Numbered from the stretch's first letter, positions 22,659-31,531 are shown. The stretch is DNA of 35,194 nt from JASJHI01 sp965371355 (GCA_965371355.1 CBDUYD010000007.1:1-35194), one strand, 5' to 3'. Program-made: numbers and translations. Notes: generated from the sequence alone by a model not told the origin.

Positions 22659-23933
22659 GTGGACGCGACGCCGCTCGCAGGGGACAGGACCGTGTTGCAC
22701 GCCGACATGGACGCGTTCTACGTGTCGGTCGAACTGCTCCGGCGACCGGATCTGATCGGTAAGCCGGTCGTCGTCGGCGGGACCGGACGCCGCGGCGTCG
22801 TCGCCGCCGCGTCGTACGAGGCGCGGCGGTTCGGCGTCCATTCCGCGCTGCCGTCCACCGTCGCCCGCCGTCGTTGCCCGCACGCGGTGTTCCTGCCCGG
22901 CGATCACGCGCGCTACGCGGAGGTCAGCGCGCGGGTGCGTGAGATCTTCGGCCGCTACACGCCGATCGTCGAGCCGCTGTCGCTCGACGAGGCCTTTCTC
23001 GACGTCACCGGGAGCCGCCGGCTGTTCGGGACGGGGGAGGAGATCGCCATCCGGATCCGCGAGGAGGTGGCGGCCGAACTCGGGCTCGCCTGCTCGGTCG
23101 GCGTGGCACCGAACAAGTTCCTCGCCAAGCTGGCCTCGGTCGAGGCCAAGCCGATCGCGAGGCCCGACCGCATCGATCCCGGCGTCGGCGTCGTTGTCGT
23201 CGAAGCCGACTCGGTGCAGCAGTTCCTCGAACCGCTGCCGGTCGAGCGGGTCTGGGGGGTCGGCCCGGTCACGCTCGAACGCCTCCACCGGCTCGGTGTG
23301 CTCCGCGTCCGCGACCTCGCCGCGATCGATGAACAGACGCTGGCCGCGGCACTCGGGCGGCGCTGGGCGCACCATCTGCGTGCGCTCGCCACCGGACACG
23401 ACGACCGCCCGGTCGAGGCCGACCATGAGGTGAAGTCGATCGGTCACGAGGAGACGTTCGCGACCGATCGACACACCCCCGCGGAAGTCGATCGCGAACT
23501 GGTGCGGCTGGTGGACGCAGTCGCTGCGCGGTTGCGCCGGGCGGGTGTCGGCGGCCGCACGCTGACCATCAAGGTGCGGTTCGCAGAGTTCACGACGATC
23601 ACCCGATCGGTCACGAGCCGCGACGCACTCGACCTGGCACCGGAAATCGTCGCCGTCCTCCGCCCCCTCCTCGAGGCGATCGATCCGACCCCCGGCGTCC
23701 GTCTCCTCGGAGTGAGCGCCTCGAACCTGAGCGCGCCGTCCCGTCAGCTGACACTGGACGACGCCGCGCCGGGAGCACCAGACCACTCGTCGACCACGGG
23801 TGCGCTCGACGCGATCCGCGATCGGTTCGGGGCCGATGCGATCGGTCCCGCGAGCGTGCTCGAGGCCGGGGGGATGCGGATCGTCGAGCGCGGCGGTCGG
23901 CAGTGGGGTCCCGATGAACATCCCGAACGGTGA
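22659..23933 (+). CDS. dinB: DNA polymerase IV (Y-family translesion polymerase)
   Basis: A 424-residue error-prone polymerase. Catalytic metal ligands are D16 in LHADMDAFYVSVE and D110-E111 in PLSLDEAFLDV. The fingers have GRRGVVAAASYEARRFGV and the palm has CSVGVAPNKFLAKLAS. The HhH-type VERVWGVGPVTLERL marks the thumb, and the little-finger domain starts at about residue 250 with KSIGHEETF. The C-terminal 60 residues after LLGVSASNL are Asp/Pro-rich and may hold a sliding-clamp contact (RQLTLDD resembles the QLxLF clamp peptide with Asp in place of Phe). The start GTG 22659 was chosen over a long upstream frame that is only a shadow of the opposite-strand genes. Confidence 0.93.
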   Translation: MDATPLAGDRTVLHADMDAFYVSVELLRRPDLIGKPVVVGGTGRRGVVAAASYEARRFGVHSALPSTVARRRCPHAVFLPGDHARYAEVSARVREIFGRYTPIVEPLSLDEAFLDVTGSRRLFGTGEEIAIRIREEVAAELGLACSVGVAPNKFLAKLASVEAKPIARPDRIDPGVGVVVVEADSVQQFLEPLPVERVWGVGPVTLERLHRLGVLRVRDLAAIDEQTLAAALGRRWAHHLRALATGHDDRPVEADHEVKSIGHEETFATDRHTPAEVDRELVRLVDAVAARLRRAGVGGRTLTIKVRFAEFTTITRSVTSRDALDLAPEIVAVLRPLLEAIDPTPGVRLLGVSASNLSAPSRQLTLDDAAPGAPDHSSTTGALDAIRDRFGADAIGPASVLEAGGMRIVERGGRQWGPDEHPER

Positions 23934-24052
23934 CGCCGCCCGGACCGCTCATCGCTCACATCGAGCGCCGAAGGGGTGGCCGGGATCGATCTCGGAAGCG
24001 ACCGGTGAGACGGCCGCGCGGGAAAGTCTGTGGAACAGATCGCGCCGCCGCG

Positions 24053-24081
24053 TTGAGGATGCGCCGAATTCGTGCGATGAT
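24053..24081 (+). promoter_or_regulatory. DUF3040 gene promoter (-35 TTGAGG, -10 GATGAT)
   Basis: TTGAGG (24053-24058) and GATGAT (24076-24081) are 17 nt apart, and GATGAT ends 6 nt before the GTG at 24088. The rest of the 154-bp gap after dinB shows nothing else notable. Confidence 0.5.
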
Positions 24082-24087
24082 TGCCGT

Positions 24088-24417
24088 GTGCCCCTCTCCG
24101 AGGACGAACAGCGGATCCTCCGCCAGATCGAGTTCGAGCTCGAACAGGATCCAACCTTCGCCGAACGCGGCTACCGCGTTTCGCGCCGCAGGTCGCTGCT
24201 CCTGATCATCGGCCTGCTCTTCGGTCTCGTCCTCACCATCGGCGGACTCGCGATCAGCTTCCTCGTCGCGTTCGCCGGCTTCGTCCTCGTTCTGGTCATG
24301 GCGATCATGCTCGAGTCCGAACTTCGCCTGCTCGGGCGTGAGCGCCTCGGCGAGTTGCCGATCTCGGCATGGTTGAGTGGGCGGCGTCCCGGCGTCGACG
24401 ACGACGCCAACCGCTGA
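24088..24417 (+). CDS. DUF3040 membrane protein
   Basis: A 109-residue protein. The N-terminal PLSEDEQRILRQIEFELEQDPTFA is the typical DUF3040 opening, followed by a basic stretch and two adjacent transmembrane helices near residues 38-57 and 58-75. The function is unknown. In actinobacteria DUF3040 genes often lie just before the mraZ division cluster, and mraZ is about 8.5 kb downstream here. The GTG at 24088 has a good upstream promoter. It converges with the transglutaminase gene 30 nt beyond its stop. Confidence 0.85.
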   Translation: MPLSEDEQRILRQIEFELEQDPTFAERGYRVSRRRSLLLIIGLLFGLVLTIGGLAISFLVAFAGFVLVLVMAIMLESELRLLGRERLGELPISAWLSGRRPGVDDDANR

Positions 24418-24447
24418 AGTCCGCCCGACTCCCACTCCGACCCGTCG

Positions 24448-26706
24448 TCACCTCCAGCGGGTGAAGTGGCGGACGATCCTCGCCGGGTATGAGATCGAGT
24501 CGGTCACCGCCCGCTCGATCTGACGAGACCACGAGGCGCAATCGCGGATCGTGCTGTGCCCGTACGATCCGAGCACTTCGAGATCGCGCGTTCCGTCGAC
24601 CTGGTAGGTCGCTTCGGTCACCGCTTCGGCCAACCCGCGCGTCGGGCGAGCCGAGATCGGGAACTGCTCGGCCGCGGTCGATGCGGTCTCGAGCGGGGTG
24701 GCGCTGCGATCGAGCGGCACGCCGACGTCCTCGAGGCTTCGCAGCGCTCGCAACCAGTACCGGGTGAGCTGTGCCTCGGCGGTGCCGCTCCGGCGCCGGG
24801 CGTACCAGCGCGACACCGCCGGTGCCAGCGCGACGGCGATCATCACGAGGAGCGTCGGCAGCACCGGAATGCCGCCGCTGCCCGGCGTCGCAGGCGGCTC
24901 GTTCGCGAGGCCTCCACCGGCACCCGGATCGAGGAAGTCCTCGCCGAGCACGGCCGGGTCGAACTCGTCGCGTGGCCGCAGCGTCGTCGAAGTGACCGGA
25001 TCGCTGCTCTCGCCGACCGCTTCACCGGTCGCGGGCGACACCGAATCGTCCTGTGCGGGTGCCACCGACGTGTAGTTCTCCGCCCCCGGAGCTCCCCGGC
25101 CGGGCGTTGGCTCGAAGAGCACCCACCCGATTCCGTCGAACCAGACCTCAGGCCAGGCGTGGGCGTTCTTCCCGCGTACCGAGTAGGTGCCCGGAGACTC
25201 CTCGATGCCGGAGGTGAAGCCGACCGCGACCCTGGTCGGGATACCGAGTGATCGCATCATCGCCGCATAGGAACCGGCGAACTGCTCGCAGTATCCGACG
25301 CGCTCGCGGAGGAACGACTCGATCGCGTTCGAACCGTGCCCGGACTGGGCGTCGAGGCTGTAGTCGAACTCGCTCCGGAACCAGTCCTGGAGCAGGATCG
25401 CCGCCTCGTAGGGGGTCGATGCCGCGGCGGTCACCTCGCGTGCGGTGTCGCGTGCGAGATCGGGGAAGTCGTCTGGCAACTCGAAATAGATCGGGTCGCC
25501 CGGATCGGTCGCCGTGACCGACCGCAGCGCCGCGTCGTCGAGTACCGGCGTGCTGGAGACGATGTCGAAGGTGTCGCCGGTGGTCAGCGTGTGCTCGACG
25601 GCGAACAGCGTCGCGTCCGGCTCGCTCCAGCTCAGCTCGATCTCGTCGGGTCTCGTGAGGCGGACCGGGTCCGGAGCGGCGGGCACGAACGAGCCACCGA
25701 GGTTGACGATGCGGAGGTTCTGACGGATCTCGCGGTCGGCACCGTCCGTGCCGGCGCCGAGGGTGCCGTCCGCGCTCACCAGTTCGCGTCGCGGGATGCC
25801 CCACCGGCGTCCGTCGAACTCGGCGAGCGTTGACGAGCGCCAGTACGACGACAGGTTGGCCCGGACGACGAACAGCTCGGTGTTGGAGCGGTTGGTGAGA
25901 CGTGATCGGATGTCGACGAGCGGATTGACCACCTCGGTCAGCCCACCGCCTCCTTCGGTGGCGTCATAGATCGGCTCGGCGCCTGCGCCGGGAAGTGCGG
26001 GGCCGACCACACCCGACGAGAGTGCGATCACGATGGCGGCACCGACCGCACCGGGCACGGCCAGACCCGAAGCGGTTCTGCGCCCACCGATCGATGACAT
26101 CCGCCCGCCGTGATAGGCGCGCAACATCACCGTGGTGAGTACCCCCGCACCGATCAGCGCCAGCGTCAGCGCAATCCGATCGCGATCATCGCCGAGCGCA
26201 GCGACGAAGACGAACAGCACTCCCCCCGGGACGAGCGCCTCGGCGCGGGCGTAGGCCCGGAACGCGAACGCATCGGCGAGCAGGACGCTCCCCGCGACAC
26301 CGATCGATGCGAGCACGTCCCACCCGCCGCCGTAGATCACGGGTGCGACCGCGGTGGCGAACTGGCCGCGCACGAGTTCGAGTTCGGAACTGAATAGGTC
26401 CCACGTTTCCGACGTGGGGAGCAGGTAGGAGTAGGTGGAGCGGTAGTACATCGCGCCGATCGCCCACCCGAGCGCGAGCGCGATGATCGGGAGGGCGATC
26501 CAGCCGGCGACACGGCTCCTGCGCAGCGCGAACGACATCCCGTGCCCGATGACGACGAGTAGCAGCAGGTTCTCGAGGAACTGCCATCCGGCGAACACCC
26601 GGGCGAAGCCGGCCGCGACCGTCGCCGAGAACAGCGTCAGCGGGATCGTCGCGCCGAGGTCATCGGCCATCGGATGGGTCGGGTGAGCGGTGCTCGACGC
26701 GCGCAT
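24448..26706 (-). CDS. TgpA-like membrane transglutaminase
   Basis: A 752-residue protein with an N-terminal membrane domain of about six or seven helices (residues about 15-235). An extracytoplasmic transglutaminase-like domain follows, with C473 in GYCEQFAGSYAAMMRSLGIP, H516 in NAHAWPEVWF and E532 in LFEPTPG as the likely catalytic triad. One more transmembrane helix near residue 605-625 precedes a cytoplasmic tail of DUF4129-like character. The family acts as cysteine protease or transglutaminase with unknown substrate. It is the third gene of a MoxR-DUF58-transglutaminase operon, a conserved trio, and begins 2 nt after the DUF58 stop. I chose the ATG at 26706 because the upstream frame runs inside the DUF58 gene. 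Confidence 0.87.
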   Translation of the reverse strand: MRASSTAHPTHPMADDLGATIPLTLFSATVAAGFARVFAGWQFLENLLLLVVIGHGMSFALRRSRVAGWIALPIIALALGWAIGAMYYRSTYSYLLPTSETWDLFSSELELVRGQFATAVAPVIYGGGWDVLASIGVAGSVLLADAFAFRAYARAEALVPGGVLFVFVAALGDDRDRIALTLALIGAGVLTTVMLRAYHGGRMSSIGGRRTASGLAVPGAVGAAIVIALSSGVVGPALPGAGAEPIYDATEGGGGLTEVVNPLVDIRSRLTNRSNTELFVVRANLSSYWRSSTLAEFDGRRWGIPRRELVSADGTLGAGTDGADREIRQNLRIVNLGGSFVPAAPDPVRLTRPDEIELSWSEPDATLFAVEHTLTTGDTFDIVSSTPVLDDAALRSVTATDPGDPIYFELPDDFPDLARDTAREVTAAASTPYEAAILLQDWFRSEFDYSLDAQSGHGSNAIESFLRERVGYCEQFAGSYAAMMRSLGIPTRVAVGFTSGIEESPGTYSVRGKNAHAWPEVWFDGIGWVLFEPTPGRGAPGAENYTSVAPAQDDSVSPATGEAVGESSDPVTSTTLRPRDEFDPAVLGEDFLDPGAGGGLANEPPATPGSGGIPVLPTLLVMIAVALAPAVSRWYARRRSGTAEAQLTRYWLRALRSLEDVGVPLDRSATPLETASTAAEQFPISARPTRGLAEAVTEATYQVDGTRDLEVLGSYGHSTIRDCASWSRQIERAVTDSISYPARIVRHFTRWR

Positions 26707-26708
26707 CG

Positions 26709-27896
26709 TCAGACCGGCTCGAGTGGGCGGTTCATCGCATACGCAGCAGGGAGCCGCGTGTCCAGTCGACCGCGCCCGGTGAGCGACCGCCACGACGAGA
26801 GGAACTCGTCATCGGTGCGCGCCGGGACCGAGATCGCCGCCCTTACGGGCCGGTCGGTGGTGACCGGCAGTGTGGTCACCGCCGGATCGGCGAGCGATTG
26901 GGCGAGCCGCAGGCCGTCCCCGGTGCTCGATCCCGTGATCACGACGAGTAGCCCGAGACCGTCGCCGAAGTCGCGGTCGATACCATCGAGAGGCGAGTCG
27001 GTCGGTTGGATCCGGGCGAGGACGCGCAGCGTGTTGACGCCGACGTCGGGACCGCGCAGGTCGATGCCACCGTTGGCGACGAACCGCGTGGTGAGCCCCG
27101 CCCGATCGGCGCTGTTCACGACACTGGCGGCGACGGTGACGGCTCGCTCGAATCCGGCGCGGTCGACGTAGGATCCGGGTCCGGCGTCGAGGAGCACCGT
27201 GCACCGTCGCAGGCCCTCGACCGTGAACTCCTTGACGAGGAGATCCTCGGAACGTGCGGACGCCTTCCACGAGATCGAGCGCGGCTCGTCACCGTCGACG
27301 TACTCGCGGAGGCTGTGGAAGTCGCCGGGCCCGAGGCGCCGCGCCTGATTGAGGAGGTGCCGGCCGAGCGCTCCCTGTCCGAGCTGGGGCATCTCGAGGA
27401 GGTACGACCGCGGCGCCACGATGACCTCATCGAGGTCGGCGACCGGTCGCTCGAGACGGGCCATCCCGAGCGGATCCGAGGTGATCGCGACGAGTGGCCC
27501 GACCGTGATGACGCCCCGTGCGGTGGTCGGCAGTTGGTACCTCGCCCCGGCGTCGTCCCTCGGCGCGAGCGGAGCGACCGTCAACAGCGCGACGTGGTCG
27601 GGACGGCCGGGTTGGCGAACCGACTCAGACAGCTCGAACGGGCCGCTGCGGACACGGCCATCGTGATGGAGGTGAAGGTCGATCTGGCCGGTGTCGCCGG
27701 CGACCAGGACCGAGGGGTGAATCCATCGCGTGGCGGTCATCCGCGGCCGCCTGAGGTGGACGAAACAGAGGGCGAACGCCGCGGCGAGGAGGAACGAGGC
27801 ACCGATCAGGAAGAGTTCGAGCACACCGAACACGCGCCCGATCACCAGCGATGCGATGCCGGCGATGATGCCGAAGACCCCCTGGTGCGTCAGCAC
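26709..27896 (-). CDS. DUF58 protein (MoxR-associated, vWA-like)
   Basis: A 395-residue protein. Two hydrophobic helices near residues 5-45 anchor the N-terminus. A beta-rich region follows, then the DUF58 core RRLGPGDFHSLREYVDGDEPRSISWKASARSEDLLVKEF near residue 190. The C-terminal part is vWA-like, with CTVLLDAGPGSY as a degraded metal-site strand. DUF58 proteins are thought to be clients or partners of MoxR chaperone ATPases. It lies 22 nt after moxR and 2 nt before the transglutaminase gene, all on the minus strand. The start is GTG at 27896. Confidence 0.87.
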   Translation of the reverse strand: MLTHQGVFGIIAGIASLVIGRVFGVLELFLIGASFLLAAAFALCFVHLRRPRMTATRWIHPSVLVAGDTGQIDLHLHHDGRVRSGPFELSESVRQPGRPDHVALLTVAPLAPRDDAGARYQLPTTARGVITVGPLVAITSDPLGMARLERPVADLDEVIVAPRSYLLEMPQLGQGALGRHLLNQARRLGPGDFHSLREYVDGDEPRSISWKASARSEDLLVKEFTVEGLRRCTVLLDAGPGSYVDRAGFERAVTVAASVVNSADRAGLTTRFVANGGIDLRGPDVGVNTLRVLARIQPTDSPLDGIDRDFGDGLGLLVVITGSSTGDGLRLAQSLADPAVTTLPVTTDRPVRAAISVPARTDDEFLSSWRSLTGRGRLDTRLPAAYAMNRPLEPV

Positions 27897-27918
27897 CGCT
27901 CGTGCCTCGGCTCGGCGG

Positions 27919-28923
27919 TCATCGCGCCACCGGCACCGGCACCGAGTCGAACACCTCGCGGATCGCGTCGGCGGGGGTCAGCTGGGCTCCTCGATCCGCC
28001 CGCAGCATCAACCGGTGACAGAGCGAAGAGAGGCTGACCACCTTGACGTCGTCGGGCGTCGCGTAGTTGCGGCCGCGGGCCGCCGCGTAGGCCCGGCTGG
28101 CGGCGGCCAGCTGCAGCGTCGCGCGCGGCGAGAGTCCGAGTTCGATGCCGGCGTGTCGACGGCTCGCCTCGGCGATGTCGACGAGATAGGACTTCAGTGG
28201 ATCGGCGACATGGACGGTCTTGACCGCCGCGATCATGCCGCGCAGCTCGGCAGCCGAGACGACGGGGGCGAGGTCGTGGAGCGCGGCCGCCGCCCCTTGA
28301 CTGTCGAGCATCTCGATCTCCGCGGCGCGCCCGGGGTAGCCGAGCGAGATCCGCAGCAGGAAGCGGTCGAGTTGGCTCTCGGGCAGACGGTAGGTGCCCT
28401 CCTGGTCGATCGGGTTCTGGGTGGCGATCACCATGAAGGGCGGCTCGAGGGGCCGGCTCAGACCGTCGACGGTCACCTGGCGCTCCTCCATCGCCTCGAG
28501 GAGCGCGGACTGGGTCTTGGGCGATGCACGGTTGATCTCGTCGGCGAGGAGGATGTTGGCGAACAGCGGACCGGGTTCGAAGCGGAAGCTCTCGCTCGAC
28601 CGCTGGTAGATGCTGACGCCGATCAGATCGGACGGCAGCAGATCGGGTGTGAACTGAACGCGTTTCCACGTGCAGTCGATCGATGCCGACAGGGCCTTGG
28701 CGAGGCTGGTCTTGCCGACGCCGGGGACGTCCTCGATCAGGAGGTGGCCCTCGGCGAGCAGGCAGATGACGGCCATCTCGATCGCGTCGTCCTTGCCGTA
28801 CAGGACGCGTCCCACGTTCGAGGTGATCGCGTCGAACAGCGACGCGAAGCTCCGCGGAGCGACCTCCGGCGCTGCACCCTCATCGGCCGTTGGCGCCCCG
28901 TCGGTCGCGGTGTAGCTGCTCAC
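27919..28923 (-). CDS. MoxR-family AAA+ ATPase
   Basis: A 334-residue AAA+ ATPase. Walker A is EDVPGVGKTSLAKAL (GVGKT at 68-72), Walker B is LLADEINRASPKTQSALLEAMEE, and sensor 1 is in VIATQNPIDQEGTYRLPESQLDRFLL. The C-terminal lid domain has GLSPRATLQLAAASRAYAAARGR. MoxR proteins are chaperone-like and work on vWA or DUF58 partners, which here follow in the same operon. The GTG at 28923 follows TACTCT by 8 nt. A much longer upstream frame overlaps the divergent gene and is a shadow. It is divergent from the ROK-fold gene at 28982, with 58 nt between the starts. Confidence 0.92.
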   Translation of the reverse strand: MSSYTATDGAPTADEGAAPEVAPRSFASLFDAITSNVGRVLYGKDDAIEMAVICLLAEGHLLIEDVPGVGKTSLAKALSASIDCTWKRVQFTPDLLPSDLIGVSIYQRSSESFRFEPGPLFANILLADEINRASPKTQSALLEAMEERQVTVDGLSRPLEPPFMVIATQNPIDQEGTYRLPESQLDRFLLRISLGYPGRAAEIEMLDSQGAAAALHDLAPVVSAAELRGMIAAVKTVHVADPLKSYLVDIAEASRRHAGIELGLSPRATLQLAAASRAYAAARGRNYATPDDVKVVSLSSLCHRLMLRADRGAQLTPADAIREVFDSVPVPVAR

Positions 28924-28931
28924 GGCACGCG

Positions 28932-28937
28932 AGAGTA
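28932..28937 (-). promoter_or_regulatory. -10 hexamer TACTCT, leaderless moxR
   Basis: On the minus strand TACTCT ends 8 nt before the GTG at 28923. Confidence 0.42.
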
Positions 28938-28967
28938 GACGCATCGCGGGTCGGGCGACAGTCGCTG

Positions 28968-28973
28968 TACCGT
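28968..28973 (+). promoter_or_regulatory. -10 hexamer TACCGT, leaderless ROK-fold gene
   Basis: TACCGT ends 8 nt before the GTG at 28982, back-to-back with the moxR promoter. Confidence 0.42.
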
Positions 28974-28981
28974 CGTTCTCC

Positions 28982-29926
28982 GTGAGTTTCGCAGCGGGCC
29001 CGGCCCGGCCCGTGGCGCCATCGATCGCGGAGGGCGACCACGACCGACCGGTACTCGCGGTCGCGGTCGAGCCTGGCCGACTCGCGGCGGGCATCGTCGA
29101 TCGCAATGGCGCGATGCTCGTCCGAGATCGGATCGCGATGCCGCCCCGCGAGATATGGCGCGGTCTCGAGGCACTGATCCGGCGGGTGATCGCTGCCGCC
29201 CCCGAAGACGCCGGACTACCGCGAGCGGTCGGTGTGAGCTGCACCGGTCCGATCGACGTCGATGCCGGATCGGTGTCGCCGGACACGATCGAGGCTTGGC
29301 GGGCGTTTCCGCTCGCCGCCGAACTCGAAACGCTCACCGGTCTTCCCGTCCATCTCGACTCACGCGCCGCCGCGCTCGCCGAGGGCGAGCGGTGGACCGG
29401 GTCCGCAGGCGATCTCGACAGCTACCTCGTCCTGCTGCTCGACTCGACCGTCGAGTCGGCTTGCGTGCTCGGAGGTGTGCGGCTCCGGGGTGCACACGGC
29501 AACGCCGGCTCGCTCGCGCACATCGTCGTCGAGCCGGGCGGTCGCGAGTGCTGGTGCGGCGCCCACGGCTGCCTGAGCGCCTACGCGACGTCGTCGGCGA
29601 TCGAGCGCGAGCTCGGGCGTCCGCTGCGGCGGACAACCGAGCCGATCATCGCGCGCACCGGAATAATGGCCGGTCGCGCGATCGCCTCGGCCGCGGCGCT
29701 GCTCGACGTGCGGACCGTGTACCTCTCGGGTCCGATCGTCGACGTGTTCGGCGAGCCGATGCTCGACTCGATGCGCCACGAGATCAGCTCCCGATCGAGG
29801 CTTCCGGGGCTGGCCGATCACCTCACGATCCTGGTGAGCGACCCGCCCCCCATCCTGATCGGTGCAGCGGCGCTGACCCGGTCACCTTCTGAGATCCGGG
29901 GGCGTGATCCCGTCGATGGCGGGTAG
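28982..29926 (+). CDS. ROK-fold protein with degraded nucleotide-binding motifs
   Basis: A 314-residue member of the ROK/actin-like kinase fold. It keeps the zinc-type motif CWCGAHGCLSAYAT, the region LDSRAAALAEGE (with the position of the catalytic Asp) and GNAGSLAHIVVEPGG. The phosphate-1 loop that should read DxGGTK is VEPGRLAAG, and the phosphate-2 loop that should read GTGxGGG is DSTVESACVLGG. The second kinase-type ROK in this window (12831) has both loops intact. So this protein probably binds a sugar or zinc without normal kinase activity, or uses a different phosphoryl donor. It has no helix-turn-helix domain, so it is not a standard ROK repressor. It stands alone before an acyl-CoA dehydrogenase gene. 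Confidence 0.75.
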   Translation: MSFAAGPARPVAPSIAEGDHDRPVLAVAVEPGRLAAGIVDRNGAMLVRDRIAMPPREIWRGLEALIRRVIAAAPEDAGLPRAVGVSCTGPIDVDAGSVSPDTIEAWRAFPLAAELETLTGLPVHLDSRAAALAEGERWTGSAGDLDSYLVLLLDSTVESACVLGGVRLRGAHGNAGSLAHIVVEPGGRECWCGAHGCLSAYATSSAIERELGRPLRRTTEPIIARTGIMAGRAIASAAALLDVRTVYLSGPIVDVFGEPMLDSMRHEISSRSRLPGLADHLTILVSDPPPILIGAAALTRSPSEIRGRDPVDGG

Positions 29927-29948
29927 GACCGGCGCCGTCACCGCTAAT

Positions 29949-29954
29949 TAGGCT
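29949..29954 (+). promoter_or_regulatory. -10 hexamer TAGGCT, leaderless acyl-CoA dehydrogenase gene
   Basis: TAGGCT ends 7 nt before the ATG at 29962; the same hexamer and spacing precede the Fur-family gene at 861. Confidence 0.45.
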
Positions 29955-29961
29955 CGTCGGC

Positions 29962-31191
29962 ATGCAACCGACCTACAGCGCAGACGCCGAGTCCTATCGC
30001 GAGAAGGTCCAGGCGTTCCTCGCCGAGAAGCTCCCGACGCACTGGAACGGCACCGGAGCACTCGAGCGCGACGAGCTCACCGAATTCGTCACCTCGTGGC
30101 GCGACACCCTCTACGAAGCGAACTTCCTGGCGCCCGGCTGGCCGGTCGAGTACGGCGGTGGCGGACTGAGCGCTACCGAGCAGGTCATCCTCGCCGAGGA
30201 GTTCGCGCGCGCGGGCGTCCCGACCGGTGGACCGAACGACGTATTCAGCATCCAGATGCTCGGCAACACACTCCTGATGTGGGGCACCGACGAGCAGAAG
30301 CAGCACTTCCTGCCACGTCTGCTCGCCGGGGACGACACCTGGTGTCAGGGGTACTCCGAGCCGGACGCCGGCTCCGATCTGGGCAACGTCGGACTGCGGG
30401 CCGATCTCGACGGCGACGAGTGGGTGCTCAACGGGCAGAAGATCTGGACCTCGGCGGGCCACCTCGCCGATCACATCTTCACGCTGGCCCGCACTGATCC
30501 CGACGCACCCAAGCACAAGGGGATCTCGTTCCTGCTGGTCCCGATGGACCAGACGGGCATCGAGGTCCGGCCGATCGAGATGCTCTCGGGGGACAGCGAA
30601 TTCAACGAGATCTTCTACACCGACGCGCGGTGTCCCCGAGAGAACGTGCTGGGCGGTGTCAACAGCGGGTGGGCCGTCGCCATGTCCCTCCTCGGCTTCG
30701 AGCGCGGCGAAGCGGCAGCGACCGGCCCGATCCGGTTCGAGGCCGAACTCGCTCGGCTGATCGAACTCGCGCGCGAACGCGGCGCTACCGACGATCCGGT
30801 CTTCCGGCAGCGGATCGCATGGTGCTACGAGCGGGTGCGGATCATGAGGTTCCTCGGTCAGCGGACGCTCACCAAGTTCCTCGCCGGACACCATCCGGGC
30901 CCCGACGCGGCGATCTCGAAGCTCTACTGGAGCGAGTACCACAAGATCGTCACCGAACTCGCCCTCGACATCTACGGTGCCGACGGGCTGCACTACGAGG
31001 GGCGACCTCCCTCCTCGTCGTTCTCAACCGACGACCCCGGCGCCGCGAACTCCTCCGCCTCGTGGATCGGCACATTCCTCAACGCTCGGGCCGGCACGAT
31101 CTACGCCGGATCCTCCCAGATACAGCGCAACATCATCGGTGAGATGATCCTCGGACTGCCGAAGGAGCCGAGACCGCCGGCGGGGCGGTAG
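29962..31191 (+). CDS. Acyl-CoA dehydrogenase family protein
   Basis: A 409-residue flavoprotein for alpha,beta-dehydrogenation of an acyl-CoA. The FAD- and substrate-contacting motifs are WCQGYSEPDAGSDLGN and NGQKIWTSAGHLADHIF. The middle beta-domain and the C-terminal helical domain ending YAGSSQIQRNIIGEMILGLP match actinobacterial FadE proteins. In medium-chain enzymes the catalytic Glu lies in YEGT at this end, but here the position is Ala (YAGS). The base may lie elsewhere, as in long-chain and isovaleryl types, or on a partner subunit. The substrate is unknown. A small conserved gene begins 17 nt downstream. Confidence 0.87.
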   Translation: MQPTYSADAESYREKVQAFLAEKLPTHWNGTGALERDELTEFVTSWRDTLYEANFLAPGWPVEYGGGGLSATEQVILAEEFARAGVPTGGPNDVFSIQMLGNTLLMWGTDEQKQHFLPRLLAGDDTWCQGYSEPDAGSDLGNVGLRADLDGDEWVLNGQKIWTSAGHLADHIFTLARTDPDAPKHKGISFLLVPMDQTGIEVRPIEMLSGDSEFNEIFYTDARCPRENVLGGVNSGWAVAMSLLGFERGEAAATGPIRFEAELARLIELARERGATDDPVFRQRIAWCYERVRIMRFLGQRTLTKFLAGHHPGPDAAISKLYWSEYHKIVTELALDIYGADGLHYEGRPPSSSFSTDDPGAANSSASWIGTFLNARAGTIYAGSSQIQRNIIGEMILGLPKEPRPPAGR

Positions 31192-31208
31192 GGGCCTGCG
31201 AGACCCCG

Positions 31209-31457
31209 ATGAACGGTGTGCTGCGTATCTCGTACGCGGTCGCCCGGCACCCGTCGCTCTGGATCGTGGCGGTCCGTCAGGGAGCTCGGTTGATCCCGCC
31301 GAGATGGTGGGCGCGGCCACCCTTCCTGCCGGTGCCCGATCGCGACTACCTCCGCTTGCGCAGCCTGACCCAGTACGGCGACCCGGATCGGCCGGCCGAA
31401 CCGGACGATGTGCTCAACTATCTGCGATGGTGCGCCGAGTGGGATCGATACGGGTGA
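31209..31457 (+). CDS. Small conserved actinobacterial protein of unknown function
   Basis: An 82-residue protein. The N-terminal half is amphipathic and basic (VARHPSLWIVAVRQGARLIPPRWWARPPFLPVPD), with a run of aromatic residues. The C-terminal half is YLRLRSLTQYGDPDRPAEPDDVLNYLRWCAEWDRYG. I recall proteins with the pattern PPxWWxRPPFLPxPDxxYLRxRxxTxYGD in many actinobacteria, but no function is known to me. There is no signal peptide or full transmembrane helix; a peripheral membrane role would fit the Trp-rich segment. It is probably cotranscribed with the acyl-CoA dehydrogenase gene. Confidence 0.68.
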   Translation: MNGVLRISYAVARHPSLWIVAVRQGARLIPPRWWARPPFLPVPDRDYLRLRSLTQYGDPDRPAEPDDVLNYLRWCAEWDRYG

Positions 31458-31531
31458 CGCTGCCACCGCGGCGAGGCGCCGAACACGAATCGCTACGGAT
31501 ATGTCGCCGGGCGCCCGCGCGGCACCGGGAT

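Noticed and set aside
31192..31208. GGGGCCTGCGAGACCCC hairpin after the acyl-CoA dehydrogenase
   Set aside because: A 4-bp stem is expected by chance at this GC content; it overlaps the start region of the next gene.
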